Of a stretch of 64,000 nt of DNA, positions 1 through 8,153 are shown in pieces; within the stretch, counting starts at the first letter, position 1; every line of letters begins with the position of its first letter. The DNA is from Acidobacteriota bacterium (GTDB lineage: Bacteria > Acidobacteriota > Terriglobia > Bryobacterales > Bryobacteraceae). The stretch is taken from assembly GCA_947470805.1 (NCBI GenBank), contig CANIVU010000018.1, positions 25,933-89,932 on the forward strand. The letters are read 5' to 3'. The translations under genes and the position numbers were made by a program. The notes beneath the pieces were generated by a model. The model was not told the DNA's origin, made no database searches, and worked only from the letters and a program-made list of their open reading frames with translations.

Positions 1-238
1 GAATCAGGCCGCGGAGCATGTTCTCCGTCTCGGTAATGTGTTCGGCGCATTCGGCGATGCTCCAGCGGTCCGGACCAGCCTTAAACTTCCACTGCGCCTC
101 GCTCAACGGCGCGATCAGGTCCAAAACCTGCTTCCGCGTCGCGTGCAAATGGCTCATCGCCTGGTCGCGCTCGCCCTTGCTCAGCGTCTCGGCGCACATC
201 GGTAGCGCCAATAGCGCCAGCATCATCCAACTCCGCAT
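1..238 (-). CDS. DinB-family protein, exported (3' end outside the window)
   Basis: The gene reads leftwards off the window edge, so only the first 79 or so residues are visible. The start ATG at 238-236 follows a good GGAGGA Shine-Dalgarno. The N-terminus (MRSWMMLALLALPMCAETL) looks like a signal peptide, followed by a helix with KGERDQAMSHLHATRKQVLD and the motif WSIAECAEHI, which is typical of the DinB four-helix bundle (metal-binding, thiol-transferase-like fold). Family membership is by motif recognition only; the exact role is unknown. It is divergent from the HD-GYP gene that follows. Confidence 0.7.
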   Translation of the reverse strand, partial: MRSWMMLALLALPMCAETLSKGERDQAMSHLHATRKQVLDLIAPLSEAQWKFKAGPDRWSIAECAEHITETENMLRGLI

Positions 239-327
239 CCTCAAATCCTCCGGCTTCCTAGGGTTAGATTCCTAGATGAAAGGCCTAAACGTTCAGTGCC
301 CACAGGCCGATAGTAGCAAAGGAGGCA

Positions 328-1548
328 GTGAACAGAGTGTCTGACGCAGGCAGCTTGTCCGAATTTTTCTCCGAATTACGTCCCCCGCTGGAGCCGGCTC
401 CGTCGACGATACCCGCCATTCCGGCGGGCCTGTCGGCCGAACCGATCCAGGACGGCGGACGATCCGGTAGACTTTTGCTCGTTGATTCCCTGGAAATCAA
501 TCGCCGCCTGGCGAAGGGAATGCTCCGGTCAGCCGGCCAGTACGAGTTCTTTGAGGCCGCCACCGGCCGTGCCGCCCTCGATATTCTGGAAAAACAACCC
601 GTTGATCTGGTTGTGATGGACCTGATGATGCCAGACATCAGCGGACCGGAGTTCTGCCGCCGGCTGAAAGGCAATCGGAAGACCCAGCTGTTGCCCATCC
701 TGATGATCACCAGCATGCAGGGCGCGGAACACGAAGTGCTCGGCATCGACGCCGGTGCCGATGAGTACCTCACCAAACCGCTGCATCCGTCAGTCCTCCG
801 CGCCCGCGTCCGCGCGCTGCTGCGCCACAAAACCGCCATCGATTCGCTCGACGAAGCCGAAACGATTCTCTTCGCCCTCGCCCAGGCAGTGGAAGCCCGG
901 GACTCCTATACGGCCGAACACTGCCAGCGGCTGGCGACCTATAGTGTGGCTCTCGGTGTCGCGCTCGGCCTCTCCCGGCCGGAGTTGGTCGCGCTCTACC
1001 GTGGCGGGTTTCTCCACGATATCGGTAAGGTTTCCATCCCGGACAGTATTCTCCACGGCAATAAGCGGTTAACCGATGCCGAATGGGTGATCATGAAGCA
1101 GCACACGCTGCGCGGCGAAGAGATCTGCCGCCCCATGAAGAGCCTCGCCCCCGTACTTCCCATCATCCGCTCCCATCACGAAAAATGGGACGGCTCCGGG
1201 TATCCTGACGGCCTGCGCGGCGAAAACATCCCGCTTCTGGCCCGCATCCTGCAGATCGTCGACATCTTCGACGCGCTCATCACCGAGCGGACGTACAAAC
1301 GAGCCTTCACCGTCGAAGAGGCTACGCGAGTCCTCGAGGACGAGGTGGTTCGCGGCTGGCGCGATCCGGAGCTCGTGTCCCTGTTTATCAGCCTGCTCAA
1401 TCGCAATATGCTGGAATCCACCGCTTCGCTGATCGACACCGATTGGCCGGAACTCTCCACCATGCTCCGTTCGCTGCAGGGAATGCATTCCGGAATTCAG
1501 GGGTCCACCCCCTCGCAAGTAATTCAAATGCCCAAACCTGTTCTCTAA
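328..1548 (+). CDS. Response regulator with HD-GYP output domain (cyclic di-GMP phosphodiesterase)
   Basis: The 406-aa protein has a variable 45-residue leader, a receiver domain at about 47-165 (phosphoacceptor Asp98 in VVMDLMMPD, Lys150 in YLTKPL), then an HD-GYP domain at about 175-370. The HD pair is at 230-231 in FLHDIGKVSIPD, and HHEKWDGSGYPDG carries the GYP signature, so metal-dependent hydrolysis of cyclic di-GMP is expected. The first acidic site is VDS rather than VDD, leaving one Asp. AAAGGAGG at 318-325 lies very close to the GTG at 328; GTG at 337 has better spacing and could be the true start. No partner kinase is adjacent. Confidence 0.9.
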   Translation: MNRVSDAGSLSEFFSELRPPLEPAPSTIPAIPAGLSAEPIQDGGRSGRLLLVDSLEINRRLAKGMLRSAGQYEFFEAATGRAALDILEKQPVDLVVMDLMMPDISGPEFCRRLKGNRKTQLLPILMITSMQGAEHEVLGIDAGADEYLTKPLHPSVLRARVRALLRHKTAIDSLDEAETILFALAQAVEARDSYTAEHCQRLATYSVALGVALGLSRPELVALYRGGFLHDIGKVSIPDSILHGNKRLTDAEWVIMKQHTLRGEEICRPMKSLAPVLPIIRSHHEKWDGSGYPDGLRGENIPLLARILQIVDIFDALITERTYKRAFTVEEATRVLEDEVVRGWRDPELVSLFISLLNRNMLESTASLIDTDWPELSTMLRSLQGMHSGIQGSTPSQVIQMPKPVL

Positions 1549-1555
1549 TAAGGCT

Positions 1556-3295
1556 ATGCGCGCCGTCACTCTCTTCTGCTCGCTTCTCGCGGTCCTCCCG
1601 GCCTATCCCCAGCCCAAGACGCCTCCGGTACCCGATACCGAGCGAACCCACTGGTTCCGCGATGCCAAGTTCGGCATCTTCGTCCACTGGGGGCCGTATT
1701 CGGTGATCGGCCGCCACGAATGGGCGCGCCACAAACTGCAAATCCCCCAGGCCGAATACGACAAGTTCGCCCGTCAGTTCAACCCGGTCAAGTTCAACGC
1801 CGCCGAGTGGACCCGCCTGTTTCAGAGCGCCGGCGCCAAGTACATCGTTATCACCTCCAAACACCACGACGGCTTCTCCATCTATCGCAGCGGCATCAGC
1901 AGATACGACATGAAGATCACCCCCTACCCAGGTGATCCGCTGAAACAACTCGCCGATGCCGCCCAGCGCTCCGGTCTGCGGCTGGGCTTCTACCACTCCA
2001 TCATGGATTGGAAGCACCCTGACTACCGCCCCATCCGCTCCTGGGAAACGGTAAAGCCGGAGGACAAAGACGGCGATCTGCCGCGCTACCTCGATTCCAT
2101 GAAGGGGCAACTGCGGGAACTGCTCTCCAACTACGGCGATGTCGCCACCATCTGGTTCGATGGCGAGTGGGAACACAAGCCGGAAGAGATCAACGCAGAC
2201 GGAATCTACGACCTGATCCGCTCCCTCCAGCCGAACACCCTGATTAACGACCGGCTCTACAACCGCCGTCCTGGCAACAAAGCCGACTTCGGCACCCCGG
2301 AACAGTTCGTCCCCGCCACCGGCCTGACCGGCGCCGATGGAAAGCCGTCGCTGTGGGAAAGCTGCGTCACCATCAATAGCGACAGCTGGGGCTACAACAA
2401 GTACGAAACAGAGTTCAAAACGGACCGTGAACTCATCCGTATGTTAGTCGAAGTGGTCAGCAAGGGCGGCAATCTGCTCCTGAATGTCGGGCCGCGTCCG
2501 GACGGCAGCATCCAGCCGGAGTTTGTCGAACGCCTGGAAGCCATCGGCCGCTGGATGAGCGCCAACGGTGAGGCCATCTACGAAACAACCGCCTCCCCGT
2601 TCCGCAGCCTCCCTTTCTACGGCCGCGCCACGGTCAAGGGTTCCACACTCTACCTGCACGTTTTCAATTGGCCCGCCAACGGGAAACTCCGTGTCGCCGG
2701 ACTCCAGAACATCGTGCACAAGGCTTACCTGCTCGCCGATCGAAACAAGTCGCTCAGCACCGCACGTGATGGCGACGATATCGTCATTAATGTGCCTGCC
2801 GAGGCGCCCGACGAGGTCGCCTCCGTGGTCGCCCTCCAACTCGACGGCACTCCGCGCGCCATCCCAGCCTTTGAAAAACCTGCCGAAGACGGTACGATCA
2901 CCCTCGCGGCCGCCTCAGCCGAGATTGAATCCAGCCTCGGTCAGCGCATGAAGATGGAGAACATCTTCGGCCACGCTTATCTGACTAAGTGGACACGTCC
3001 CGGGGACGTCCCCACCTGGAAGGTCAACATTCCCAAGGCAGGCCGCTATCAGATCACTCTCCGCTACGCCGCCCAGAAATCCAGCGGCGGATTGCCATTC
3101 TTCCTGAAGGCCGGCGACGTCCTGTTGAACGGCAAAACCGAAGTAACCGGTGACGCCCAGGTCTTCCGGGAATTCGCCATTGGCGCCATGACACTGAAGG
3201 CTGGCGAGCAACCGCTTCTTCTCCAATCCACCGCCCCGCCCGGCGCTACGGCCATGAATCTGGAAGCAATCATCCTCAAACCCATGCGACGATAG
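1556..3295 (+). CDS. Secreted alpha-L-fucosidase, glycoside hydrolase family 29
   Basis: The 579-aa protein has a signal peptide (about 1-19). The GH29 TIM barrel occupies about 28-350: FGIFVHWGPYS, ITSKHHDGFSIY, and IWFDGEW with the predicted nucleophile Asp202. After it come a small beta-domain and a C-terminal domain (about 455-575) resembling a carbohydrate-binding module. It should release terminal fucose from glycans outside the cytoplasm. It begins 7 bp after the HD-GYP stop and is followed 4 bp later by an SGNH esterase, which suggests joint use on plant or microbial polysaccharide. No clear Shine-Dalgarno is seen. Confidence 0.92.
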   Translation: MRAVTLFCSLLAVLPAYPQPKTPPVPDTERTHWFRDAKFGIFVHWGPYSVIGRHEWARHKLQIPQAEYDKFARQFNPVKFNAAEWTRLFQSAGAKYIVITSKHHDGFSIYRSGISRYDMKITPYPGDPLKQLADAAQRSGLRLGFYHSIMDWKHPDYRPIRSWETVKPEDKDGDLPRYLDSMKGQLRELLSNYGDVATIWFDGEWEHKPEEINADGIYDLIRSLQPNTLINDRLYNRRPGNKADFGTPEQFVPATGLTGADGKPSLWESCVTINSDSWGYNKYETEFKTDRELIRMLVEVVSKGGNLLLNVGPRPDGSIQPEFVERLEAIGRWMSANGEAIYETTASPFRSLPFYGRATVKGSTLYLHVFNWPANGKLRVAGLQNIVHKAYLLADRNKSLSTARDGDDIVINVPAEAPDEVASVVALQLDGTPRAIPAFEKPAEDGTITLAAASAEIESSLGQRMKMENIFGHAYLTKWTRPGDVPTWKVNIPKAGRYQITLRYAAQKSSGGLPFFLKAGDVLLNGKTEVTGDAQVFREFAIGAMTLKAGEQPLLLQSTAPPGATAMNLEAIILKPMRR

Positions 3296-3299
3296 CGCC

Positions 3300-3959
3300 A
3301 TGCGCCTATTCCTGCTGGCCGCCGTGGTCTGTTCCGCGCAAACGCCGATCACCCTCGTCGGGGACTCCACCGTTGCCGAAGGCGGCGGCTGGGGCCCAGG
3401 GTTCCGCGCCACCCTCGCCGGGAAAGCGGAAGTGCGCAACCTCGCCCGCAATGGCCGTAGCTCGAAGAGTTTCCGCGACGAAGGAGCCTGGAAACCGGCC
3501 ATCGACGGAACCGCCAAATACATCCTCATCCAGTTCGGCCACAACGATTGCCCCGGCAAGGGCCCGGACCGCGAAACCGATCCCGCCACCACATTCCGCG
3601 CCAACCTCCTCCAATACCTCAACGAGGCCCGCGCCGCCGGCGCCACACCCGTCCTCGTCACCTCCATCGTCCGGCGCAACTTCACCAGCGACAACAAAAT
3701 CAAGTCCGACTGCCTCGTCCCCTACGTCGAACAAACCCGCCAACTCGCTACCGAAACGAAAACGCCGCTCCTCGACATGTACGCCAAAACCAGGGCACTC
3801 AGTGAGCGAATCGGACCGGCCGCCAGTGACGCGCTCGGCGCCACCACCGCCGACGGCAAGCCCGACCGGACGCACCTAGGCCCCCAAGGCCAACAGGAAA
3901 TCGGTGCCATCGCCGCCCGCGAGTTTCTCCTCCTATTCCCCCAGGGCGCGAATCACTAG
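3300..3959 (+). CDS. Secreted SGNH/GDSL esterase, rhamnogalacturonan acetylesterase-like (CE12)
   Basis: The 219-aa protein has a short signal peptide followed by the SGNH blocks: VGDSTVAEGGGWG with nucleophile Ser23, QFGHND with Asn82, and DRTHLGPQG with Asp189/His192 as the catalytic acid and base. GDST plus GHND and a C-terminal DxxH is the pattern of the rhamnogalacturonan acetylesterase branch, so the likely reaction is deacetylation of pectin-type polysaccharide. It sits directly after the GH29 gene, probably cotranscribed. Its 3' end overlaps the end of the convergent PfpI pseudogene. Confidence 0.85.
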   Translation: MRLFLLAAVVCSAQTPITLVGDSTVAEGGGWGPGFRATLAGKAEVRNLARNGRSSKSFRDEGAWKPAIDGTAKYILIQFGHNDCPGKGPDRETDPATTFRANLLQYLNEARAAGATPVLVTSIVRRNFTSDNKIKSDCLVPYVEQTRQLATETKTPLLDMYAKTRALSERIGPAASDALGATTADGKPDRTHLGPQGQQEIGAIAAREFLLLFPQGANH

Positions 3960-4703
3960 CTGGGCCGTCTCAGCGCCAGAGAAGTTCTGCTGCCCTGTGA
4001 TCAGATTGCCATCGCGGACAGCGAACGACCGCCAGCACCCCGCCTGCACATAATTCGCCCCTGCCTCGCGCATCGCATCCTCAATCCGCCACGGCATTAC
4101 ATGTCGTCCCCGCGGCAGCAGACCCATGCCCCAGACAGCCTCGTCCGCAAAATCCTCCTCCACATTGGCAAATCCCGTCACGGTCTTTCCGCGGGCGATC
4201 AACTCACCATCGTCGCCCCGCGCATATCGCAGAACTGCCACTCCATGGCACAGCGCCGCTGCCACCTTCCCTGCCGCATGGAAGGCCGCGAACTTCTAGT
4301 GCAGGTCCGTCGCACGTTCAAATGTGAACATCGGCGCCTGCCCGCCAGCCACCACAATGGCGTCGAATCCGGCCACGTCGATGGAACTGACCACGGCGGT
4401 CTCGGCCGTCAAACCAGCCAGCGCGGGCGTCGCAAGATACCCCATCGTGATCAAATCGCCCGCCGAGTATCCACTCGCGTCTCTCGGGTCGCTCATCCCG
4501 TCAGCCTCGCAGCGCCCCCCGTCCGGGCTGAAAATCGCCACCTCGTACCCGGCTTGCCGAAAGCAGTAGTAGGGGTGCGTTAACTCGCTCCACCAGAACC
4601 CTACCGGCCATCCCGTCGTCGTCGATACAGCCGGATTGGCAATCACTATCGCCACCCGCTTCGGCGCCCCCGGCCGAACTGCATTCACGTTCCGGACGCT
4701 CAT
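3933..4703 (-). pseudogene. DJ-1/PfpI-family protein gene interrupted by an in-frame amber stop
   Basis: One continuous reading frame encodes a DJ-1/PfpI (type 1 glutamine amidotransferase-like) protein: MSVRNVNAVRPGAPKRVAIV, FWWSELTHPYY, a central IVVAGGQAPMF and, after a TAG at 4296-4298, KFAAFHAAGKVAAALCHGVAV, where the Cys of ALCHG is the family nucleophile. The TAG separates the N-terminal half from the nucleophile, so no full-length enzyme is made without readthrough. The start ATG at 4703 overlaps the stop of the upstream oxidoreductase (ATGA), so the two were one operon. Sequencing error is the alternative explanation. Confidence 0.8.
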
Positions 4704-5341
4704 TCGCCACCTCGCTGCAGGAACTGAAATCCGATCCCGCGCCCATAGCCGTGCTGCAGCGCAAGCGATATCCACAACAACGCAAACGGCTCCAGCAACC
4801 GAGCCTGCGTCAACGGCCCCGCGTCCCGCGCATCAAATCCAATCGCGCCAGCCAACTCCCCCACCTGCGCCTTCGCCGCCGCGTCGTCCCCGCAGTAAAA
4901 CAGAACCGCCTTCGTGCCGCCAAATGACGGATCGGCCATTACATTGAAGCCGATCGTGTTGAACGCCTTCACCACCCGCGCCCCCGGCGCCCACGCCGCC
5001 ACCTGCTCCGCGCCTGATGTTGTCGTGCCGTACTCCAACCCGGCCAGCATCGGCAACAGCGGATTCGTCGCATCGATCAGCACCTTCCCGGCCAATCCAC
5101 CCACCCCTTCCAGAATCTCCCGCGTCGCCGGCCACGGCGTCGCCAACAGAATCACATCGCTCACAGCCACCGTCTCGGCTGCCGTCGCCGCCCGCGCGCC
5201 GTTACCGGCCCGCGCCACCAACTCAGCCATCTCCGCCGAATCCGGCTTCCGCGACGCAAAGACCACCGTGTGCCCCGCCCCCGCAAATCGCACGCCCAGC
5301 GTGCCCCCAACATTCCCGGATCCAATAATTCCAATTTGCAT
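4700..5341 (-). CDS. NAD(P)-binding oxidoreductase, F420-dependent NADP reductase-like
   Basis: The 213-aa protein begins with a Rossmann glycine motif (MQIGIIGSGNVGGTLG) and continues with HTVVFASRKPDS, DVILLATPW and VLIDATNPL, a layout shared with the 'NADP oxidoreductase coenzyme F420-dependent' family. The start at 5341 is chosen because AAGGAG lies 5 nt upstream, and the Rossmann strand starts there; the frame stays open further upstream. The physiological substrate is unknown. It is divergent from the TetR gene, and the operator between them suggests TetR control. The broken PfpI gene follows with an ATGA overlap. Confidence 0.85.
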   Translation of the reverse strand: MQIGIIGSGNVGGTLGVRFAGAGHTVVFASRKPDSAEMAELVARAGNGARAATAAETVAVSDVILLATPWPATREILEGVGGLAGKVLIDATNPLLPMLAGLEYGTTTSGAEQVAAWAPGARVVKAFNTIGFNVMADPSFGGTKAVLFYCGDDAAAKAQVGELAGAIGFDARDAGPLTQARLLEPFALLWISLALQHGYGRGIGFQFLQRGGE

Positions 5342-5376
5342 CACCGCTCCTTTTTCCAACTGAAACACTGATTTAT

Positions 5377-5402
5377 ATTACGATACTGTATCGTATCGTA
5401 AT
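5377..5402. promoter_or_regulatory. Palindromic operator between the TetR gene and its divergent target
   Basis: A perfect 10-bp inverted repeat, ATTACGATAC and GTATCGTAAT, separated by TGTATC, lies in the 80-bp gap between the oxidoreductase and TetR starts. A nested palindrome CGATAC-T-GTATCG (5381-5393) shares the left arm. The size and symmetry suit a TetR dimer or dimer pair. It is A/T-rich and so probably overlaps the promoters of both genes. Confidence 0.75.
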
Positions 5403-5421
5403 AGATTGTCAAGATGAATCT

Positions 5422-6021
5422 GTGGTCGCAAAAACTTCAGTAGAAAAATCCGCCGGCCGCCCGCGGGATCCGGAAACAGAACGCCGCATCCTCGAAGTTA
5501 CCCTCCGCCACCTCGCCGAAGAGGGCTACAGCCGCATGTCGCTCGACAACATCGCCCTCGCCGCCGGCGTCAGCAAACCCACCATCTACCGCCGCTGGCC
5601 GGGCAAGGCCGATCTGGCCACCGCCGCGCTTCGCACCCTCCAACTCGCCGAACCGCCCGTCGATACCGGAACCACCACAGGCGACCTCATCGCCACACTC
5701 GAAAACTTCTCCCGTTCTCTCCTCCGCCCCAACGGCTTGTCCCTGATCGGCACCGTTCTCGCCGAAGAAGCCCACACTCCCGAACTGCTCGCCCTATTCC
5801 GTGAACGGCTCGTCGTCCCCCGCCGGCAGATGCTCCTTGCCATTCTCGATCGCGCCAAACGCCGCGGAGAACTCCGCCGCGGCGCCAACCTCGATGTCGC
5901 CGTCAACCTGCTCGTCGGCGCCTTCTACGCGCGCTATCTGGCCGCCTCAGCGATCCCCGCCGGCTTCCCCCGCGAGCTGGTCGCGATGGTCTGGCCCGGT
6001 CTCGTCCGCCAGCGCCGTTAA
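5422..6021 (+). CDS. TetR/AcrR-family transcriptional regulator
   Basis: The 199-aa protein has an N-terminal TetR helix-turn-helix at about 20-66 ([20 protein letters not shown], then [20 protein letters not shown]), followed by a helical ligand-binding domain resembling the TetR_C_11-type. The start is the GTG at 5422; the in-frame sequence has no better start. The palindrome 20 bp upstream is the probable autoregulatory operator and also lies before the divergent oxidoreductase gene. The last 75 bp overlap the end of the convergent histidine kinase gene. Confidence 0.9.
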   Translation: MVAKTSVEKSAGRPRDPETERRILEVTLRHLAEEGYSRMSLDNIALAAGVSKPTIYRRWPGKADLATAALRTLQLAEPPVDTGTTTGDLIATLENFSRSLLRPNGLSLIGTVLAEEAHTPELLALFRERLVVPRRQMLLAILDRAKRRGELRRGANLDVAVNLLVGAFYARYLAASAIPAGFPRELVAMVWPGLVRQRR

Positions 6022-8055
6022 CTCCCCAGCGCCCTTGTACCACCGCGTGATCACCCCGCGCATTTGCTCGGGCCGCCATGGCTTGGACAAGAAATCGTCC
6101 ATACCGCTCTCCATGCACTTGTACCGTTCCTCTTCCAGCACGCTGGCGGTCATCGCAATCACCGGGGTCCGCTGTCCGCCCAGTTCCCGCCGCCGTATCT
6201 CCCTGGTCGCGTCATAGCCATCCATCTCCGGCATCAAACAGTCCATGAAAACCAGGTCAAACCGCGTCCCGTTCATCCGTTCCAGCGCTTCCCGCCCGTT
6301 CGTCGCCATCACCACGACGCAGCCCAGACGCTCCAACGTCCGCTCGGCCACCTTTCGATTCACCGCGTTATCCTCCACCACCAGCACCACTGGCGGCCGC
6401 TCAAACCCCAGCGGAAGTAACTTCACCGGCGCTGGCGCGGAACTCACGCCCGCCGCCCCCACCGGCAGTAGCAACGAGAACCAAAAAGTCGAACCTTTCC
6501 CCTCAGCGCTCTCGACGCCAATCTCGCCACCCATCGCCCGCACCAACAGCCGGGAGATGGCCAGCCCCAAACCAGTCCCGCCAAATCGCCGTGTCGTCGA
6601 AGGATCCGCCTGCCGGAACCGGTCAAAGATCAACGCCTGCTTCCCACCCGGAATGCCAACACCGGTGTCTTCTACATAAGCGATTAGCCCAACCGTCGCG
6701 GCATCACGAGACACCACGCTCCATCGAACCCGGACGTGCCCGCGCTCTGTGAACTTGATCGCGTTCCCCACCAGATTCGCCAGGATCTGCCTCACCCGCC
6801 CCGGATCCCCGATCACCGTCGCCGGCAACGCGGCATCGGCCGACATCGCGACAGCCAATCCTTTCTCCGCCGCCATACCGCCAAAACCGTCCACGACCTG
6901 ACGGGTCAACGCCATCACGTCGAACGGTACCGACTCTAACGTCAGCCCCCCGGACTCGATCTTCGAATAGTCCAGAATGTCGTTCAAGATCCCCATCAGC
7001 GCCTCCGCCGAGGAGTGAATCGACGCACCCATATCGCGCTGGTCCGGATCGAGCGACGTCTCCAGCAGCAGGTTCGTCAGCCCCAGCACCCCATTCATCG
7101 GCGTCCGAATCTCGTGGCTCATCGTCGCCAGAAACTCCGTCTTCGCCCGGTTCGCCCGTTCTGCCTCCATCCGCGCCGCCCGCACCCGCATCACCTGCCA
7201 CGCCGTCACAGCGGACACAAACACCAGGAATCCAATCCCCACCCACAACAACTCCTGCCGCCGCTCCGCCTGGCTCAACCGCAGCAGCCAATCGGTGCTC
7301 CCCAGCCCCACCGCGTAATGCGCCGAAATTCGTCCCAGAGTTCCATCCATCGCCATCCGATCAATCTCGTTCCGAATCGCCTCGGCATGCATCTCATTCC
7401 CCGGCGAAGCCCCAGTGGCAATCTCCAGACGCGTATTCGGCAGAAACTCCACCGCGAACGCCGCGCCACGGCACGCCTCACTCCGCGTCATCGATTGCGC
7501 TACGAACGAGCGCTGGTCCAGAAAAATATGCTGCACGTCGCCCAGGCACAGGGCGTCAAACAGCTGCGCCCGGCTCGGATAGGTCTTCACCGTCGCCGCC
7601 GGCCGAACCTGCCGGATCATAAAGCCAGGCACAGGCGTATTAATGACGCCGATCACCGTCTCCGGCGCCCGCGTTTCGCCCGCCAGCGTCACCAATGCAA
7701 AATGGCTCTCTGCCCAAGGCCGCGTCAAATGAAACAACTGCCGCCGCCGAGGCGTCACCGACATCGACCCCCACAGGTCCAACGTCCGGTTCGGCAACAT
7801 CACCTCCGGCCCATCCTTCGGGCTCACCCACTCCAACCGGATAGCAACCCGCCGCGCCGCTTCATTCACCACATCCGGGCCCAGCCCGGTCACAGTCCCA
7901 TCCGGCCGCAGAATCTCAAACGGCGGCCCCGGCCACGTCCCAATACGCAGCACCCGCTCCGGCACCCGGTACGCACCGGGACGCAGAATCGCCACAACCG
8001 CGGCGACCGCCAACAGAACTATACCTGCGAACACAATCCGGGTTCTACCGGTCAT
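5947..8055 (-). CDS. Hybrid sensor histidine kinase with periplasmic SBP_bac_3 sensor domain
   Basis: The protein has about 702 aa. A first membrane segment (about 7-25) is followed by a periplasmic solute-binding-type (SBP_bac_3) domain at about 36-250, a second membrane helix (about 270-288), and a HisKA domain with phospho-His near 314 ([13 protein letters not shown]). The ATPase domain carries [20 protein letters not shown] and [13 protein letters not shown]-terminal receiver domain has [25 protein letters not shown] and DDFLSKPW. It therefore senses a small ligand and phosphorelays internally; the downstream regulator is not here. The ATG at 8055 is chosen over an in-frame TTG one codon earlier. 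Confidence 0.92.
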   Translation of the reverse strand: MTGRTRIVFAGIVLLAVAAVVAILRPGAYRVPERVLRIGTWPGPPFEILRPDGTVTGLGPDVVNEAARRVAIRLEWVSPKDGPEVMLPNRTLDLWGSMSVTPRRRQLFHLTRPWAESHFALVTLAGETRAPETVIGVINTPVPGFMIRQVRPAATVKTYPSRAQLFDALCLGDVQHIFLDQRSFVAQSMTRSEACRGAAFAVEFLPNTRLEIATGASPGNEMHAEAIRNEIDRMAMDGTLGRISAHYAVGLGSTDWLLRLSQAERRQELLWVGIGFLVFVSAVTAWQVMRVRAARMEAERANRAKTEFLATMSHEIRTPMNGVLGLTNLLLETSLDPDQRDMGASIHSSAEALMGILNDILDYSKIESGGLTLESVPFDVMALTRQVVDGFGGMAAEKGLAVAMSADAALPATVIGDPGRVRQILANLVGNAIKFTERGHVRVRWSVVSRDAATVGLIAYVEDTGVGIPGGKQALIFDRFRQADPSTTRRFGGTGLGLAISRLLVRAMGGEIGVESAEGKGSTFWFSLLLPVGAAGVSSAPAPVKLLPLGFERPPVVLVVEDNAVNRKVAERTLERLGCVVVMATNGREALERMNGTRFDLVFMDCLMPEMDGYDATREIRRRELGGQRTPVIAMTASVLEEERYKCMESGMDDFLSKPWRPEQMRGVITRWYKGAGELTALADETGPDHRDQLAGEAGGDR

Positions 8056-8140
8056 CAAAGGCCCTCACTGTCATTTCGGCCAAACCGAAAAAAATATTAG
8101 CATCGTCATCCCCCCTTGACACCGGGCGAATTCCTCGACC

Positions 8141-8146
8141 TAATAG
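8141..8146 (+). promoter_or_regulatory. -10 element TAATAG of a predicted leaderless promoter
   Basis: TAATAG ends 7 nt before the ATG at 8154. TTGACA at 8116-8121 lies 19 bp further upstream, a long but usable spacing. Transcription would begin at or beside the ATG, and no Shine-Dalgarno is present. Confidence 0.5.
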
Positions 8147-8153
8147 TCCGAGC

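Noticed and set aside
7015..8100. + strand open frame of 361 aa opposite the hybrid kinase
   Set aside because: His/Arg/Pro-rich shadow of a gene with unmistakable kinase motifs.
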